From assembly GCA_965224015.1 (NCBI GenBank), contig OZ245032.1, positions 930,001 to 994,000 of the forward strand: a stretch of DNA of 64,000 nucleotides, written 5' to 3'. Positions 34,648 to 43,178 of the stretch are shown here, piece by piece; the first letter of the stretch is position 1, and each line of letters starts with the position of its first letter. This stretch comes from CBDCVD01 sp965224015 (GTDB lineage: Bacteria; Pseudomonadota; Alphaproteobacteria; Rhizobiales; CBDCVD01). The notes beneath the pieces were generated by a model. It made no database searches, had not been told where the DNA came from, and saw only the letters and a list, made by a program, of their open reading frames with translations. Both the position numbers and the translations under genes were made by a program.

Positions 34648-34697
34648 AGGTCCTTCCTTTGCGGTTTTTGCATCGGCTGGTGGCCGATGGTGTTCGT

Positions 34698-35129
34698 TCA
34701 AAGATTTTCAAGTTGCGCCTTGAAGCGCTTCCTGGCCTTGCGCGGTACGCGACCTTTCAGGAAGTCTTCGGGCACCTCCACGTCACCAACGGCGATGGTC
34801 ATCACCATACCCATGGCGAAGTGCGGCTTGCAGATCACGCCGTACACACCTTCGACATCAAGAGTGACTTCGATCTCTTCGTTGATCTTACCTTTAAAAG
34901 CTTCGGCGCCATCGGGCAACATGCCCTTGTTCACTTCGGCATTGTGGCTTTTGTCGGCAGCGATGAATTTGACCGTGTCGCCAGGCTGCGCCTGGATAAA
35001 CGCAGGTTCGAACACCATTCGCTCACCGTCAGAGCCCTTGTTAAGCATTTGAACCTCAAAAGTCTCCGCAAAAGCCGCGCCGCCCATCAAGGCGGCGAGG
35101 GCGAGACCGGATACGACAGTGCGCAGCAT
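34698..35129 (-). CDS. Pseudoazurin (type 1 copper protein)
   Basis: A periplasmic blue-copper electron carrier (143 aa) with a signal peptide MLRTVVSGLALAALMGGAAFA. The type 1 copper ligands are visible: His in DKSHNAEV and Cys, His, Met in GVICKPHFAMGMV. It directly precedes nirK, the usual partner. A TTG-N8-CAA site lies ~65 bp upstream of the start. Confidence 0.96.
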   Translation of the reverse strand: MLRTVVSGLALAALMGGAAFAETFEVQMLNKGSDGERMVFEPAFIQAQPGDTVKFIAADKSHNAEVNKGMLPDGAEAFKGKINEEIEVTLDVEGVYGVICKPHFAMGMVMTIAVGDVEVPEDFLKGRVPRKARKRFKAQLENL

Positions 35130-35193
35130 TGCGTTTCCTTTCTCTTCACATAGTTTGTTGCGGTCAAGATTACGCGAACGGGTCAGCAGGACT

Positions 35194-35207
35194 TTGCGCT
35201 AAATCAA
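35194..35207 (-). promoter_or_regulatory. Candidate FNR/NnrR-type box upstream of pseudoazurin-nirK
   Basis: TTGCGCTAAATCAA fits the TTG-N8-CAA pattern of Crp/Fnr-family NO-responsive regulators. It lies in the divergent region between the pseudoazurin gene and a Crp/Fnr gene. No transcription start was mapped, so this is a sequence match only. Confidence 0.5.
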
Positions 35208-35267
35208 ACTTTCAGCGGCTATTCGGCGCCCCGCGATGCCGCCGATAAGCATCTATCTCACATGTGA

Positions 35268-35368
35268 TACCAGCGGTATTGGCTTTATAGACACGCCGAC
35301 TGGTGTACTGCCTTGATAACATAACTCTTTGACGCTAAGCCATGAGTCATTGTTAAAGACCCTTGGTA
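35268..35368 (+). mobile_element. Family A MITE-like element, copy 6
   Basis: Begins TACCAGCGGTATTGGC and ends AAGACCCTTGGTA. Flanked by perfect TGA duplications (35265-35267 and 35369-35371). It lies between the candidate FNR box and the Crp/Fnr gene, with its right end 16 bp upstream of that gene. Confidence 0.87.
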
Positions 35369-35384
35369 TGAAAACTGTGCAAAT

Positions 35385-36122
35385 ATGCCGCGCATGACCG
35401 AAATGCAACCGCACAAGATATTGCCGCGGCTCGATGAGAGCCTGCTGACGCATCTCCCCCCATTTTCCAGACTGAAGCGACGGCAGATCCGTACAATTCT
35501 TGATCAGGCAACATCGCGTAGATATGACGACGGGGTCGCTATCTTCGAAGAGGGCGCACCGGCGGACAGGTTTTTCATGCTGCTCGACGGGTATGTGCGC
35601 GTTGTGCGCCTGACACCGACCGGAGACCAGGTGACGGTGCTGCACATTCCAGCCGGGCAGCTTTTGGGCATCGCACACGCAATCGGGCTAGAGATTTACC
35701 CGGCCACGGCATTGACTGTGACAGAGTCCATAGTTCTCAGTTGGCCGACGCGCCTGTGGGACGGTTTTGTATCAGACTATGACGGTTTTTCAACCGAAAT
35801 GTACAGAACCGTTGGTAATCGTATGGGGGAGCTCCATAATCGCGTTATGGAGATGGCGACGCAGCAAGTCGAGCAGCGTGTCGCAAATGCGCTTGTGCGG
35901 CTCATTAACCAGGCAGGCCGCAAAGTATCAGACGGGATCGAGATCGATTTTCCCATTACGCGTCAGGACCTGTCGGAGCTCACAGCAACGACGTTGCATA
36001 CGGCAAGCCGCCTGCTGAGTGCCTGGGAGAAACAGGGCCTGGTGGAAAGCAAACGCAAGCGGATCAAAGTCCTCGACCCCGATGCCTTGGTTGTGATTTC
36101 CCAGCTCAAGGCTGATTCATAG
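35385..36122 (+). CDS. Crp/Fnr family transcriptional regulator (Nnr/Dnr-like)
   Basis: A DNA-binding regulator (245 aa) with an N-terminal cyclic-nucleotide-like domain (FEEGAPADRFFMLLDGYVRVV) and a C-terminal helix-turn-helix (ITRQDLSELTATTLHTASRLLSAWEKQGL). It lacks the N-terminal cysteine cluster of oxygen-sensing Fnr. That and its divergence from pseudoazurin-nirK point to an NO- or nitrite-responsive type. No good ribosome-binding site precedes 35385; ATGs at 35394 and 35403 are alternatives. Confidence 0.88.
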   Translation: MPRMTEMQPHKILPRLDESLLTHLPPFSRLKRRQIRTILDQATSRRYDDGVAIFEEGAPADRFFMLLDGYVRVVRLTPTGDQVTVLHIPAGQLLGIAHAIGLEIYPATALTVTESIVLSWPTRLWDGFVSDYDGFSTEMYRTVGNRMGELHNRVMEMATQQVEQRVANALVRLINQAGRKVSDGIEIDFPITRQDLSELTATTLHTASRLLSAWEKQGLVESKRKRIKVLDPDALVVISQLKADS

Positions 36123-36518
36123 CCCGCCGACCTTGAAGAGTTCGGCGATAAATCTGTCTTCTTCCAGCCCATACTCCCACATGTATCGGCGATGGTGCGA
36201 AAGGGACTGACTGGAGCGTGGAGAATACCAAAGAAATGCCGAAGCGGCCCTTGAATGAAAGAAAAAACCGTCGTCGATACCCACGGTCCTGGTAGACCGA
36301 ACCGGTCGGCCTTGATATGAAGAAGCCAAAGCGTTAATGAATGAGTCGTTCCCCATGAACTAAAATGGTTTGGCCATGGGGCGGGGTGGCGGCAAGATAT
36401 CGTCTTGATTTGCATGTAAGTTGTAGTAGATACATTTTGTTCAATTCACACGCGGCATTGTGATCTCTTGAATTGAGACATTGCTGATTGCCAATATCGC
36501 CTCACGGACGAGCATCCT
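36123..36518. other. Spacer with possible gene remnant
   Basis: 396 bp without a convincing gene. A 79-codon minus frame (36117-36356) ends with a protein-like YMWEYGLEEDRFIAELFKVG, which may be the tail of a decayed gene, but no family was recognised. The pgsA promoter should lie near the right end. Confidence 0.4.
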
Positions 36519-37160
36519 ATGACCGATCAATCCCCCACGTCCTGGAGTTGGCGCACCGCAAGAGAGCGAGGTCTCTCGTTGCCCAATGTCCTGACCTACG
36601 CGCGCATTGCCGCGGTACCTTTTGTGGTCGCGTGTTTTTTTTGGAAAAATTCCGAGGTTGCCCGCTGGGTGGCTTTAACCATATTCGCGCTGGCCGCAGT
36701 AACGGATTGGCTGGATGGTTTTCTTGCCCGTATGTGGTCGCAGCAGTCCTCCCTGGGGCGCATGCTGGACCCGATTGCGGACAAGCTTTTGGTCTCTGCG
36801 TGTTTGTTAATGCTGGCCAGTGACGGAACGATTTCCGGTTGGTCATTGTGGGCCGCGATAATTATATTGAGCCGGGAGATCCTGCTGTCGGGTTTGCGCG
36901 AGTTTTTAGCCGAGGTGCAGGTGAGCGTTCCGGTGACCTGGCTTGCCAAGTGGAAAACGGCGGTACAGTTATTGGCGCTTGGTTTTCTGCTTGCGGGACC
37001 GGCAGGTGAGCGGGTTTTGCCAGGGACAATTAATCTGGGCACCATGCTGCTTTGGGTCGCGGCAATCCTGACCCTTTACACGGGTTACGACTATTTCCGC
37101 GCCGCGGCCCGACATTTTTTGATGACAACCCCTGAAGTCAGAGACCCGGAACAGACTTGA
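36519..37160 (+). CDS. pgsA: CDP-diacylglycerol-glycerol-3-phosphate 3-phosphatidyltransferase
   Basis: Committed step of phosphatidylglycerol synthesis in the inner membrane (213 aa). The CDP-alcohol transferase motif is complete: DWLDGFLAR...GRMLDPIADK (~residues 69-94). SLPNVLTYARIAAVPFVV is the typical first membrane segment. It is apparently monocistronic and is followed by an 11-bp inverted repeat at 37275-37324. Confidence 0.95.
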   Translation: MTDQSPTSWSWRTARERGLSLPNVLTYARIAAVPFVVACFFWKNSEVARWVALTIFALAAVTDWLDGFLARMWSQQSSLGRMLDPIADKLLVSACLLMLASDGTISGWSLWAAIIILSREILLSGLREFLAEVQVSVPVTWLAKWKTAVQLLALGFLLAGPAGERVLPGTINLGTMLLWVAAILTLYTGYDYFRAAARHFLMTTPEVRDPEQT

Positions 37161-37221
37161 TGTTGGCCGGAAGATGTTTTTGAAGTCGCAATTCGTCAAG
37201 ACGTTGGCGCCGCCTGTTACG

Positions 37222-37258
37222 CGAAACGGGTTTTTTTAAGGGAAACGGGTTTTTTAAG
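37222..37258. repeat. 18/19-bp tandem duplication
   Basis: gaaacgggttttttaagg occurs twice in succession, differing by one T in the homopolymer, between pgsA and the metallo-hydrolase gene. Confidence 0.8.
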
Positions 37259-37274
37259 GAATGAATGGGCTTAA

Positions 37275-37324
37275 CCAGAGCGTGTCAGGTGGGCCTCATT
37301 ATTAATTACCATCACACGCTCTGG
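37275..37324 (+). terminator. Inverted repeat after pgsA (family B end)
   Basis: CCAGAGCGTGT and ACACGCTCTGG are perfect 11-bp complements around a ~28-nt loop. The arms equal the family B end sequence. It may serve as a transcription barrier for pgsA, but there is no T-run, and it is followed by a family C fragment (GCCAGATCGCAAATAGATGT). Confidence 0.45.
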
Positions 37325-37390
37325 CCAGATCGCAAATAGATGTTTCCAGCTTATACCGCGAATGCGTCCATGACATTGGAGGATATGATC

Positions 37391-38290
37391 ATGACCCAAG
37401 CAACTGAATACCCGTGGGCCGGAGCTTGCTATCCGACCGTTACCGGTTTTTTTGACGAAGCGACCCATACGGTCAGCTATTTGATCAAGAGCCCAAACTC
37501 AACGGCTGCCGCTATTATTGATTCGGTCCTTGACTACGATCCCGCAGCCGCCCGTCTCGACTACAGGTCCGCCGACGAAATCATCGCTCAGGTAGAGCGC
37601 GACAATCTGCAAGTTGAATGGATTCTGGAAACCCACGTACACGCTGATCACCTCTCTGCCGCCCCCTATCTGAAGGAAAAGCTCGGGGGCAGGATTGGTA
37701 TTGGCGATCAGATTACGGTGGTGCAAAACGTCTTCGGCAAGATCTTCAACGCCGGAACGGAATTCGAGCGCGACGGCAGCCAGTTTGACCATCTGTTTGC
37801 TGATGGGGACACGTTTACCATCGGCGAGCTGAGCGGTTACGCCATCCATACGCCAGGGCATACCCCTGCGTGCATGACCTACGTGATTGGCAACGCGGCA
37901 TTTGTAGGGGATACGCTATTCATGCCCGATTTTGGCACCGCACGGGCGGATTTTCCTGGCGGCGATGCGCGCATCCTATACCGCTCCATCAGGAAAGTCC
38001 TGTCCCTGCCGCTCGACACACGGCTATACATGTGCCACGATTACAAAGCTCCGGGGCGCGACGACTATGTCTGGGAAACAACCGTCAAAGAGCAGCGCGA
38101 AACCAATATCCATGTCAACGACACCATCAGCGAGGACGAGTTCGTGGAAATGCGCCGGGCCCGGGATGCGACCCTGGGCATGCCGGCCCTGATCCTGCCA
38201 TCCGTTCAGGTGAACATGCGTGCAGGGGAAATGCCCCCCGCCGAGGAAGACGGAAAGCGCTATCTGAAAATTCCTCTTGATACATTGTGA
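37391..38290 (+). CDS. MBL-fold metallo-hydrolase, Blh/persulfide dioxygenase-like
   Basis: A metallo-beta-lactamase fold protein (299 aa). Metal ligands are visible as THVHADHLS (H82, H84, D86, H87), HTPGHTPACMTY and FVGDTLF. This family includes ETHE1-type persulfide dioxygenases and the sulfide-responsive Blh. GGAGG at 8 nt fixes the ATG at 37391 over earlier in-frame ATGs. With the next two genes it forms a sulfide-oxidation set; the exact reaction is inferred. Confidence 0.88.
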   Translation: MTQATEYPWAGACYPTVTGFFDEATHTVSYLIKSPNSTAAAIIDSVLDYDPAAARLDYRSADEIIAQVERDNLQVEWILETHVHADHLSAAPYLKEKLGGRIGIGDQITVVQNVFGKIFNAGTEFERDGSQFDHLFADGDTFTIGELSGYAIHTPGHTPACMTYVIGNAAFVGDTLFMPDFGTARADFPGGDARILYRSIRKVLSLPLDTRLYMCHDYKAPGRDDYVWETTVKEQRETNIHVNDTISEDEFVEMRRARDATLGMPALILPSVQVNMRAGEMPPAEEDGKRYLKIPLDTL

Positions 38291-38411
38291 TGGGACCCCT
38301 TACAGTGTGGTCGCGCCCGCACCCCTGACGCCCGAATAAATATACCTTCAATGTAGGTGGGCCTTTCTGTTAACGGGCCTACCTACCCGCTCCCCTTCAT
38401 ATAGCTTTTAG

Positions 38412-38450
38412 AGAGCGTGTCAGGTCTTAATAGAACCATTCTGACGGAGC
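38412..38450 (+). repeat. Family B end fragment upstream of the DUF442 gene
   Basis: AGAGCGTGTCAGGTCTTAAT followed by AGAACCATTCTGACGGAGC, a solitary family B end 10 bp before the DUF442 start codon. It supplies the GGAGC that may act as ribosome-binding site. Confidence 0.7.
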
Positions 38451-38460
38451 GAATGACAAA

Positions 38461-38889
38461 ATGGATATCAAACCCCTCACCGACACGTTTGCTGTCAGCG
38501 GCCAAATCACGGCCGCGGATCTCGGCGAGATTGCCCGAGCAGGATACAAGAGTATAGTCTGCAATCGCCCCGACAACGAGGTCCCCGGCCAGCCGACCTA
38601 TGATCAGATCGCACACACGGCTGCAACCATGGGACTGGTTTGTGCCCATGTTCCGTCCATTTCGGGGGCTATGACCACTGAGGATGCCGACGCCATGGGC
38701 GAGGCTCTGGATACACTGCCTGCCCCTATTTTGGCCTATTGTCGCACCGGGACCCGCAGCACGACCCTGTGGGCTCTTGCAGTTGCGGATGAACACCCCA
38801 TCGAAGACATCTTGCAGCGCGCATCAGTTGCAGGCTATGATCTCTCCCTGGTATCAAACATCCTACACCAACGTGCAAAGCGTCTCTGA
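38461..38889 (+). CDS. DUF442/TIGR01244 phosphatase-like sulfur-transfer protein
   Basis: A 142-aa protein tyrosine phosphatase-fold domain. The active-site loop AYCRTGTRS (C94) fits the CxxGxRS pattern of the family. Such domains are often fused to, or encoded beside, Blh-type hydrolases and are thought to handle persulfide sulfur. It lies between the metallo-hydrolase and sulfide:quinone oxidoreductase genes on the same strand. A catalytic role is inferred. Confidence 0.88.
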   Translation: MDIKPLTDTFAVSGQITAADLGEIARAGYKSIVCNRPDNEVPGQPTYDQIAHTAATMGLVCAHVPSISGAMTTEDADAMGEALDTLPAPILAYCRTGTRSTTLWALAVADEHPIEDILQRASVAGYDLSLVSNILHQRAKRL

Positions 38890-39043
38890 TCGCGCCCCCC
38901 GCATTTCGATTAAAGAGCCATAGGCATCGGTTATAAACGACGCACAACAATTTTATGTTCGTACCCCTGCCCTGGGCCGAAAGCATGAGGCCGGTCCCGG
39001 CATCTGTCTCATCGTTCTGTCATGGAGTATCAAGGAGGAAGCC

Positions 39044-40279
39044 ATGGGTGACAACAATTCCACACAGTCATACGAGGTCATTATTGTCGGGGGCGGCGCC
39101 GCCGGTATTGCCTGCGCTGCCAGCCTTTTGCGTCGGCGAGGCGATCTTGACATTGCGATTGTTGAGCCATCCAACACCCATTATTATCAGCCTGGCTGGA
39201 CCATGGTTGGCGGCGGCATCTTTGATCCTCGCCAGACCGTGCGCGCAACCGCAAGCCTCGTGCCGACAGGTGTTGCGTGGATCAAAGGGCGGGTGGCAAC
39301 GTTTGCCCCCGACGACAATCGTATCCTTTTGCAAGACAACAGCGCCCTTTCCTATCGCTATCTGGTTGTTGCGCCCGGCATTCAGATCAATGTTGATGCT
39401 GTCGAGGGCCTGGCCGATACGTTGGGCAAAAACGGTGTCACCTCAAATTACTTTTACCAGCACGCGCCTTATACCTGGAAGCTGGTGCAGGAGTTAAATG
39501 GCGGGCACGCCGTCTTTACACAGCCGCCCCTTCCCTTTAAGTGCGCCGGCGCGCCGCAAAAGGCCATGTATCTTGCATGCGACCATTGGCGCCGTCAGGG
39601 TGTGCTCGATTCCATTGAGGTGGACTTTTTCAACGCCGGGGGCGTGTTATTTGGTGTTGAGGATTATATTCCTGCTCTCATGCAATACGTTAACAAATAC
39701 GATGCACAGCTCAACTTTAACCACAACCTCAAGGCCATAGACGGCGCGGACAAAAAGGCCTGGTTTGCCGCAAAGGACGCTGAGGGCAACGACAAGGATG
39801 TGGAGGTTTCATTTGACATGATTCATGTATGCCCTCCGCAAGGGGCACCGGACTTTATCGCCCAAAGTCCGCTTGCGGCGCAAAGCGGCTTTGTTGACGT
39901 GGACCCCCATACCCTGCGTCACAGCAAGTACGAGAATATTTTTGGTCTGGGGGATGCGGGCGCCATGCCCAACGCCAAAACCGCGGCGGCAGCGCGCAAG
40001 CAGGCCCCCGTCGTTGCCGAAAATATGATCGCGGTCATGGACGGCAAGCCACTCACTGGCCACTATAGCGGTTATGGGGCCTGCCCGCTCACCGTTGAGC
40101 GGGGGCGCGTTGTTCTTGCCGAATTCGCCTATGAAGGCAAGCTTGAACCCACTTTTTCCTGGCTTGACGGCACCCAGGCCACGCGCACGGCTTGGCTCCT
40201 GAAGGCGCATGTTATGCCGCGGGTCTATTGGAATGCCATGCTTGAAGGGCGCGAGTGGTTGGTTAGTCCCGGGGTGTAA
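39044..40279 (+). CDS. Sulfide:quinone oxidoreductase (SQOR-like)
   Basis: A membrane-associated flavoprotein (411 aa) that oxidises sulfide and reduces quinone. The FAD-binding motif EVIIVGGGAAGIACAASLL is at the N-terminus. Both expected redox cysteines are present: KCAGAPQKAMY (C167) and YGACPLTV (C347). AAGGAGG 5 nt before the ATG is a strong ribosome-binding site. The last 17 bp overlap the convergent pgi gene. Confidence 0.92.
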   Translation: MGDNNSTQSYEVIIVGGGAAGIACAASLLRRRGDLDIAIVEPSNTHYYQPGWTMVGGGIFDPRQTVRATASLVPTGVAWIKGRVATFAPDDNRILLQDNSALSYRYLVVAPGIQINVDAVEGLADTLGKNGVTSNYFYQHAPYTWKLVQELNGGHAVFTQPPLPFKCAGAPQKAMYLACDHWRRQGVLDSIEVDFFNAGGVLFGVEDYIPALMQYVNKYDAQLNFNHNLKAIDGADKKAWFAAKDAEGNDKDVEVSFDMIHVCPPQGAPDFIAQSPLAAQSGFVDVDPHTLRHSKYENIFGLGDAGAMPNAKTAAAARKQAPVVAENMIAVMDGKPLTGHYSGYGACPLTVERGRVVLAEFAYEGKLEPTFSWLDGTQATRTAWLLKAHVMPRVYWNAMLEGREWLVSPGV

Positions 40280-42002
40280 GGTGTTTGCGCAGGCGATGGA
40301 TATGCGCGATCAGCCCGGCGCTTGAAGCGTCCATATGGCCGTCCGGCGCCGGCGTAGGGCCCGTTTCATGCGCTGCCATAGACAGCGGCTGCCGTAACCG
40401 CTCGGCCAATTGCTTGCCCAGTTCCACGCCCCATTGGTCAAACGAATTGATCCCCCAGACAATTCCCTCGACAAAGGTCCTGTGCTCGTAAAGGGCAATT
40501 AGCTGGCCAAGTGTGTAGGGGTCAAGACGGGCATAGATCATCGTGTTGGAGGGGCGGTTGCCGGGAAAGGCGCGATGGGGAGCCAGGGCTGCGACTTGCG
40601 TCTCACTCATGCCTGACCGGCGCAACTCGACCCGCACCTCGTCAGGGGTCTTGCCAAATGCCAGCGCCTGGGACTGCGCCAGACAATTGGCCAACAGCAG
40701 GTCATGATGGGAGATGTCATCCTGCCCCGTCTCTGCTGCTGGAGCCAGGACCGCCGCATCCCTGGCGCTTGCGTTCGCGGCAACAAGAAAGTCGCACGGG
40801 ATCATCTGCGGCCCCTGGTGCAACTGTTGCATAAAGGCGTGTTGGGCATTGGTTCCTGGTTCTCCCCACACCACAGGGGCTGTTGCCCGGGCCACCGGCG
40901 TGCCGTCGCGGCGCACTGCCTTGCCGTTACTTTCCATGATCAGCTGTTGCAAATACGCGGGAAAGCGATGCAATCTTTGATCGTAAGGGATGACCGCATG
41001 AGTTGCGCAGTCCCAGCTGTTGCGATACCAAATGCCGAGCATGGCCATGATAACGGGGATATTCTTTTCCAGTGGTTCGTTGCGAAAATGCGCGTCAACA
41101 CAACGGGCTCCATCGAGAAATTGAATGAAATTCTCATGACCGATCGCAATCATTAAGGAAAGCCCGATCGCCGACCAGATCGAATACCGACCGCCAACCC
41201 AATCCCAAAACACAAACATGCGCTCAGGCGCGATGCCAAAATCCCGCACCCGCTCCCCATGGCTTGAAACGGCGGCAAAATGATACTTGACCGCAGCCTC
41301 CCCAAGCGCCTCAGTCAGCCAGCGCCGCGCGGAACGCGCATTGGTCATGGTTTCCTGGGTTGAAAAGGTCTTTGAGGCAACAATAAACAAGGTACGCGCC
41401 GCATCAAGCGTGCTGAGGGTGTCTGCAAGATGGGCCGCATCCACGTTGGAAACAAAATGAACGCGCAGATTTCTATTGCCATAAGGGGCAAGGGCCGCGA
41501 CCGCCATGGCCGGCCCCAGGTCCGAGCCCCCGATACCGATGTTGACAATGTCGCTCAAGCGCGCCCCATTGGCGCCGGTGATGGCGCCGGTGCGAACCGC
41601 TTCAGCGAACGCCCCCATAGCCCTTTGCACGTCCATCACCGGCGCCATAACGGCCTCGCCATAGCAGCAAAAATCATCATCCGCACGACCGCGTAAGGCT
41701 GCATGCAAGACCGCTCGGTCTTCGGTGGTGTTGACTTTGTCACCGGCGAACATCCGGTCTCGCCACGCCTTGATGTCGGCCGCACGTGCCAGTTCAAACA
41801 ACCGTGTCATTGTCTCATCGACAATCAGGTTTTTTGAATAGTCAAACACGATAGCATCAAGATGGCAGGAAAATCGGACAAAGCGGTCGGGCTCGCGGGC
41901 AAACAGGGTGCGCAGATGCACGTTCTGCAAATCCGCTTTATGGGCGTCAAGGGCTGCAAACAGGCGGTCAATACGTTTTTCGTCCCGGTATTCGCTGATC
42001 AC
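40263..42002 (-). CDS. pgi: Glucose-6-phosphate isomerase
   Basis: Interconverts glucose-6-phosphate and fructose-6-phosphate (579 aa). NIGIGGSDLGPAMAVAAL, VFWDWVGGRYSIWSAIGLS and GINSFDQWGVELGK are PGI signatures. It lies 39 bp after tgt at the end of the minus-strand run ppiA-ppiB-queA-tgt-pgi and overlaps the convergent sulfide:quinone oxidoreductase gene by 17 bp. Confidence 0.97.
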   Translation of the reverse strand: MISEYRDEKRIDRLFAALDAHKADLQNVHLRTLFAREPDRFVRFSCHLDAIVFDYSKNLIVDETMTRLFELARAADIKAWRDRMFAGDKVNTTEDRAVLHAALRGRADDDFCCYGEAVMAPVMDVQRAMGAFAEAVRTGAITGANGARLSDIVNIGIGGSDLGPAMAVAALAPYGNRNLRVHFVSNVDAAHLADTLSTLDAARTLFIVASKTFSTQETMTNARSARRWLTEALGEAAVKYHFAAVSSHGERVRDFGIAPERMFVFWDWVGGRYSIWSAIGLSLMIAIGHENFIQFLDGARCVDAHFRNEPLEKNIPVIMAMLGIWYRNSWDCATHAVIPYDQRLHRFPAYLQQLIMESNGKAVRRDGTPVARATAPVVWGEPGTNAQHAFMQQLHQGPQMIPCDFLVAANASARDAAVLAPAAETGQDDISHHDLLLANCLAQSQALAFGKTPDEVRVELRRSGMSETQVAALAPHRAFPGNRPSNTMIYARLDPYTLGQLIALYEHRTFVEGIVWGINSFDQWGVELGKQLAERLRQPLSMAAHETGPTPAPDGHMDASSAGLIAHIHRLRKHLTPRD

Positions 42003-42041
42003 GTCTTCACATCTTCCTGCGTGTTGTTTTCAAATCGAATC

Positions 42042-43178
42042 TCATAGAGGCGCGATATCGCCGCGCGCCCAGCCCGCACGGGCAGCGGCGTGATAGTCTT
42101 CATAGGTCCCGCCGCGAATGGCATCTCGCGCCCCTTGCATGAGCTGCTGATAATAATGCACGTTTATCCGGCTCAAAAGCATGCCACCAAGAGGCTCTCC
42201 GGCTTTGACCAAATGGTGCAGATAGGCCCGTGAAGTGGTGGCGCTCACCGCGCAAGGGCTTAGCGCATCTACCGGTCGGGGATCGTCGGCGTGCCGGGCG
42301 TTGCGCAGATTGATCTTGCCAAATCGCGTATAGGCGGTGCCGTGGCGCCCGGCACGGGTTGGCAATACACAGTCGAACATATCAACGCCAAGGGCAATCG
42401 CTTTCAAAAGATCGTCAGGTGTGCCCACCCCCATAAGATAGCGTGGCTTGTGCTCAGGCAGAAGGCTTAGGGTTGCCTCCACGATCTTGAGCATTACCTC
42501 TTGCGGCTCGCCTACCGCCAGACCGCCAATGGCATGGCCATGAAAATCCATGTCCACAAGCGCCGCCGCCGATTGGCGGCGCAGGCCCGGATCATCACCC
42601 CCCTGCACAATACCAAATAACGCGCCGACGTTCTCTTTTCTGTCCAGAAACGCCCTTTGTGCCCGCTCAGCCCAACGCAGGGACAACACCATGGCGCGCT
42701 TCATCTCGGCATGGGGGCTTGGAAGTTTCAAGCATTCGTCCAACTGCATTTGAATATCGGCGCCGAGCAGACTTTGAATTTGCACCGCCCGTTCCGGGGT
42801 CAACACGTGTTGCGTTCCATCAATATGGGAGCGAAACGTCACCCCCTTTTGCGATATTGTGCGCAAAGCTGCCAGGCTCATCACCTGAAAACCACCCGAA
42901 TCGGTCAGGATCGGATGCGGCCACCCGATAAATCCATGCAGTCCCCCCAGTCTGGCGATCCGTTCGGCACCCGGTCGCAGCATTAAATGATATGTATTGC
43001 CGAGAATAATATCAGCACCTGCTGCGCGCACGTCCTCCATGGTCATCGCCTTGACGGCACCTTGCGTACCCACGGGCATGAATGCCGGGGTACGAACGCA
43101 CCCACGTGCCGTATGGATGTGCCCGCACCGCGCCGCGCCATCGACACCCTTCAGCACATATGCAAAATGCTCACTCAT
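42042..43178 (-). CDS. tgt: tRNA-guanine transglycosylase lacking most zinc ligands
   Basis: Exchanges guanine-34 for preQ1 in queuosine tRNAs (378 aa). Catalytic residues are intact: D93 in ILTDSGGFQVMS and D269 in VDMFDCVLPTR. The usual zinc site CxCxxC...H is altered: at 307-312 the sequence is SPCAVS (two of three Cys replaced by Ser), and at 339 the His of the usual HN pair is Ile (SRINVHYYQ). The start at 43178 overlaps the queA stop as ATGA. Flanking family sequence is otherwise well conserved. Confidence 0.95.
   Translation of the reverse strand: MSEHFAYVLKGVDGAARCGHIHTARGCVRTPAFMPVGTQGAVKAMTMEDVRAAGADIILGNTYHLMLRPGAERIARLGGLHGFIGWPHPILTDSGGFQVMSLAALRTISQKGVTFRSHIDGTQHVLTPERAVQIQSLLGADIQMQLDECLKLPSPHAEMKRAMVLSLRWAERAQRAFLDRKENVGALFGIVQGGDDPGLRRQSAAALVDMDFHGHAIGGLAVGEPQEVMLKIVEATLSLLPEHKPRYLMGVGTPDDLLKAIALGVDMFDCVLPTRAGRHGTAYTRFGKINLRNARHADDPRPVDALSPCAVSATTSRAYLHHLVKAGEPLGGMLLSRINVHYYQQLMQGARDAIRGGTYEDYHAAARAGWARGDIAPL

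Noticed and set aside
34671..34689. CATCGGC/GCCGATG hairpin between pseudoazurin and nirK considered as terminator
   Set aside because: On the minus strand it is followed by CAAAAACC, not a T-run. It may still affect relative expression.
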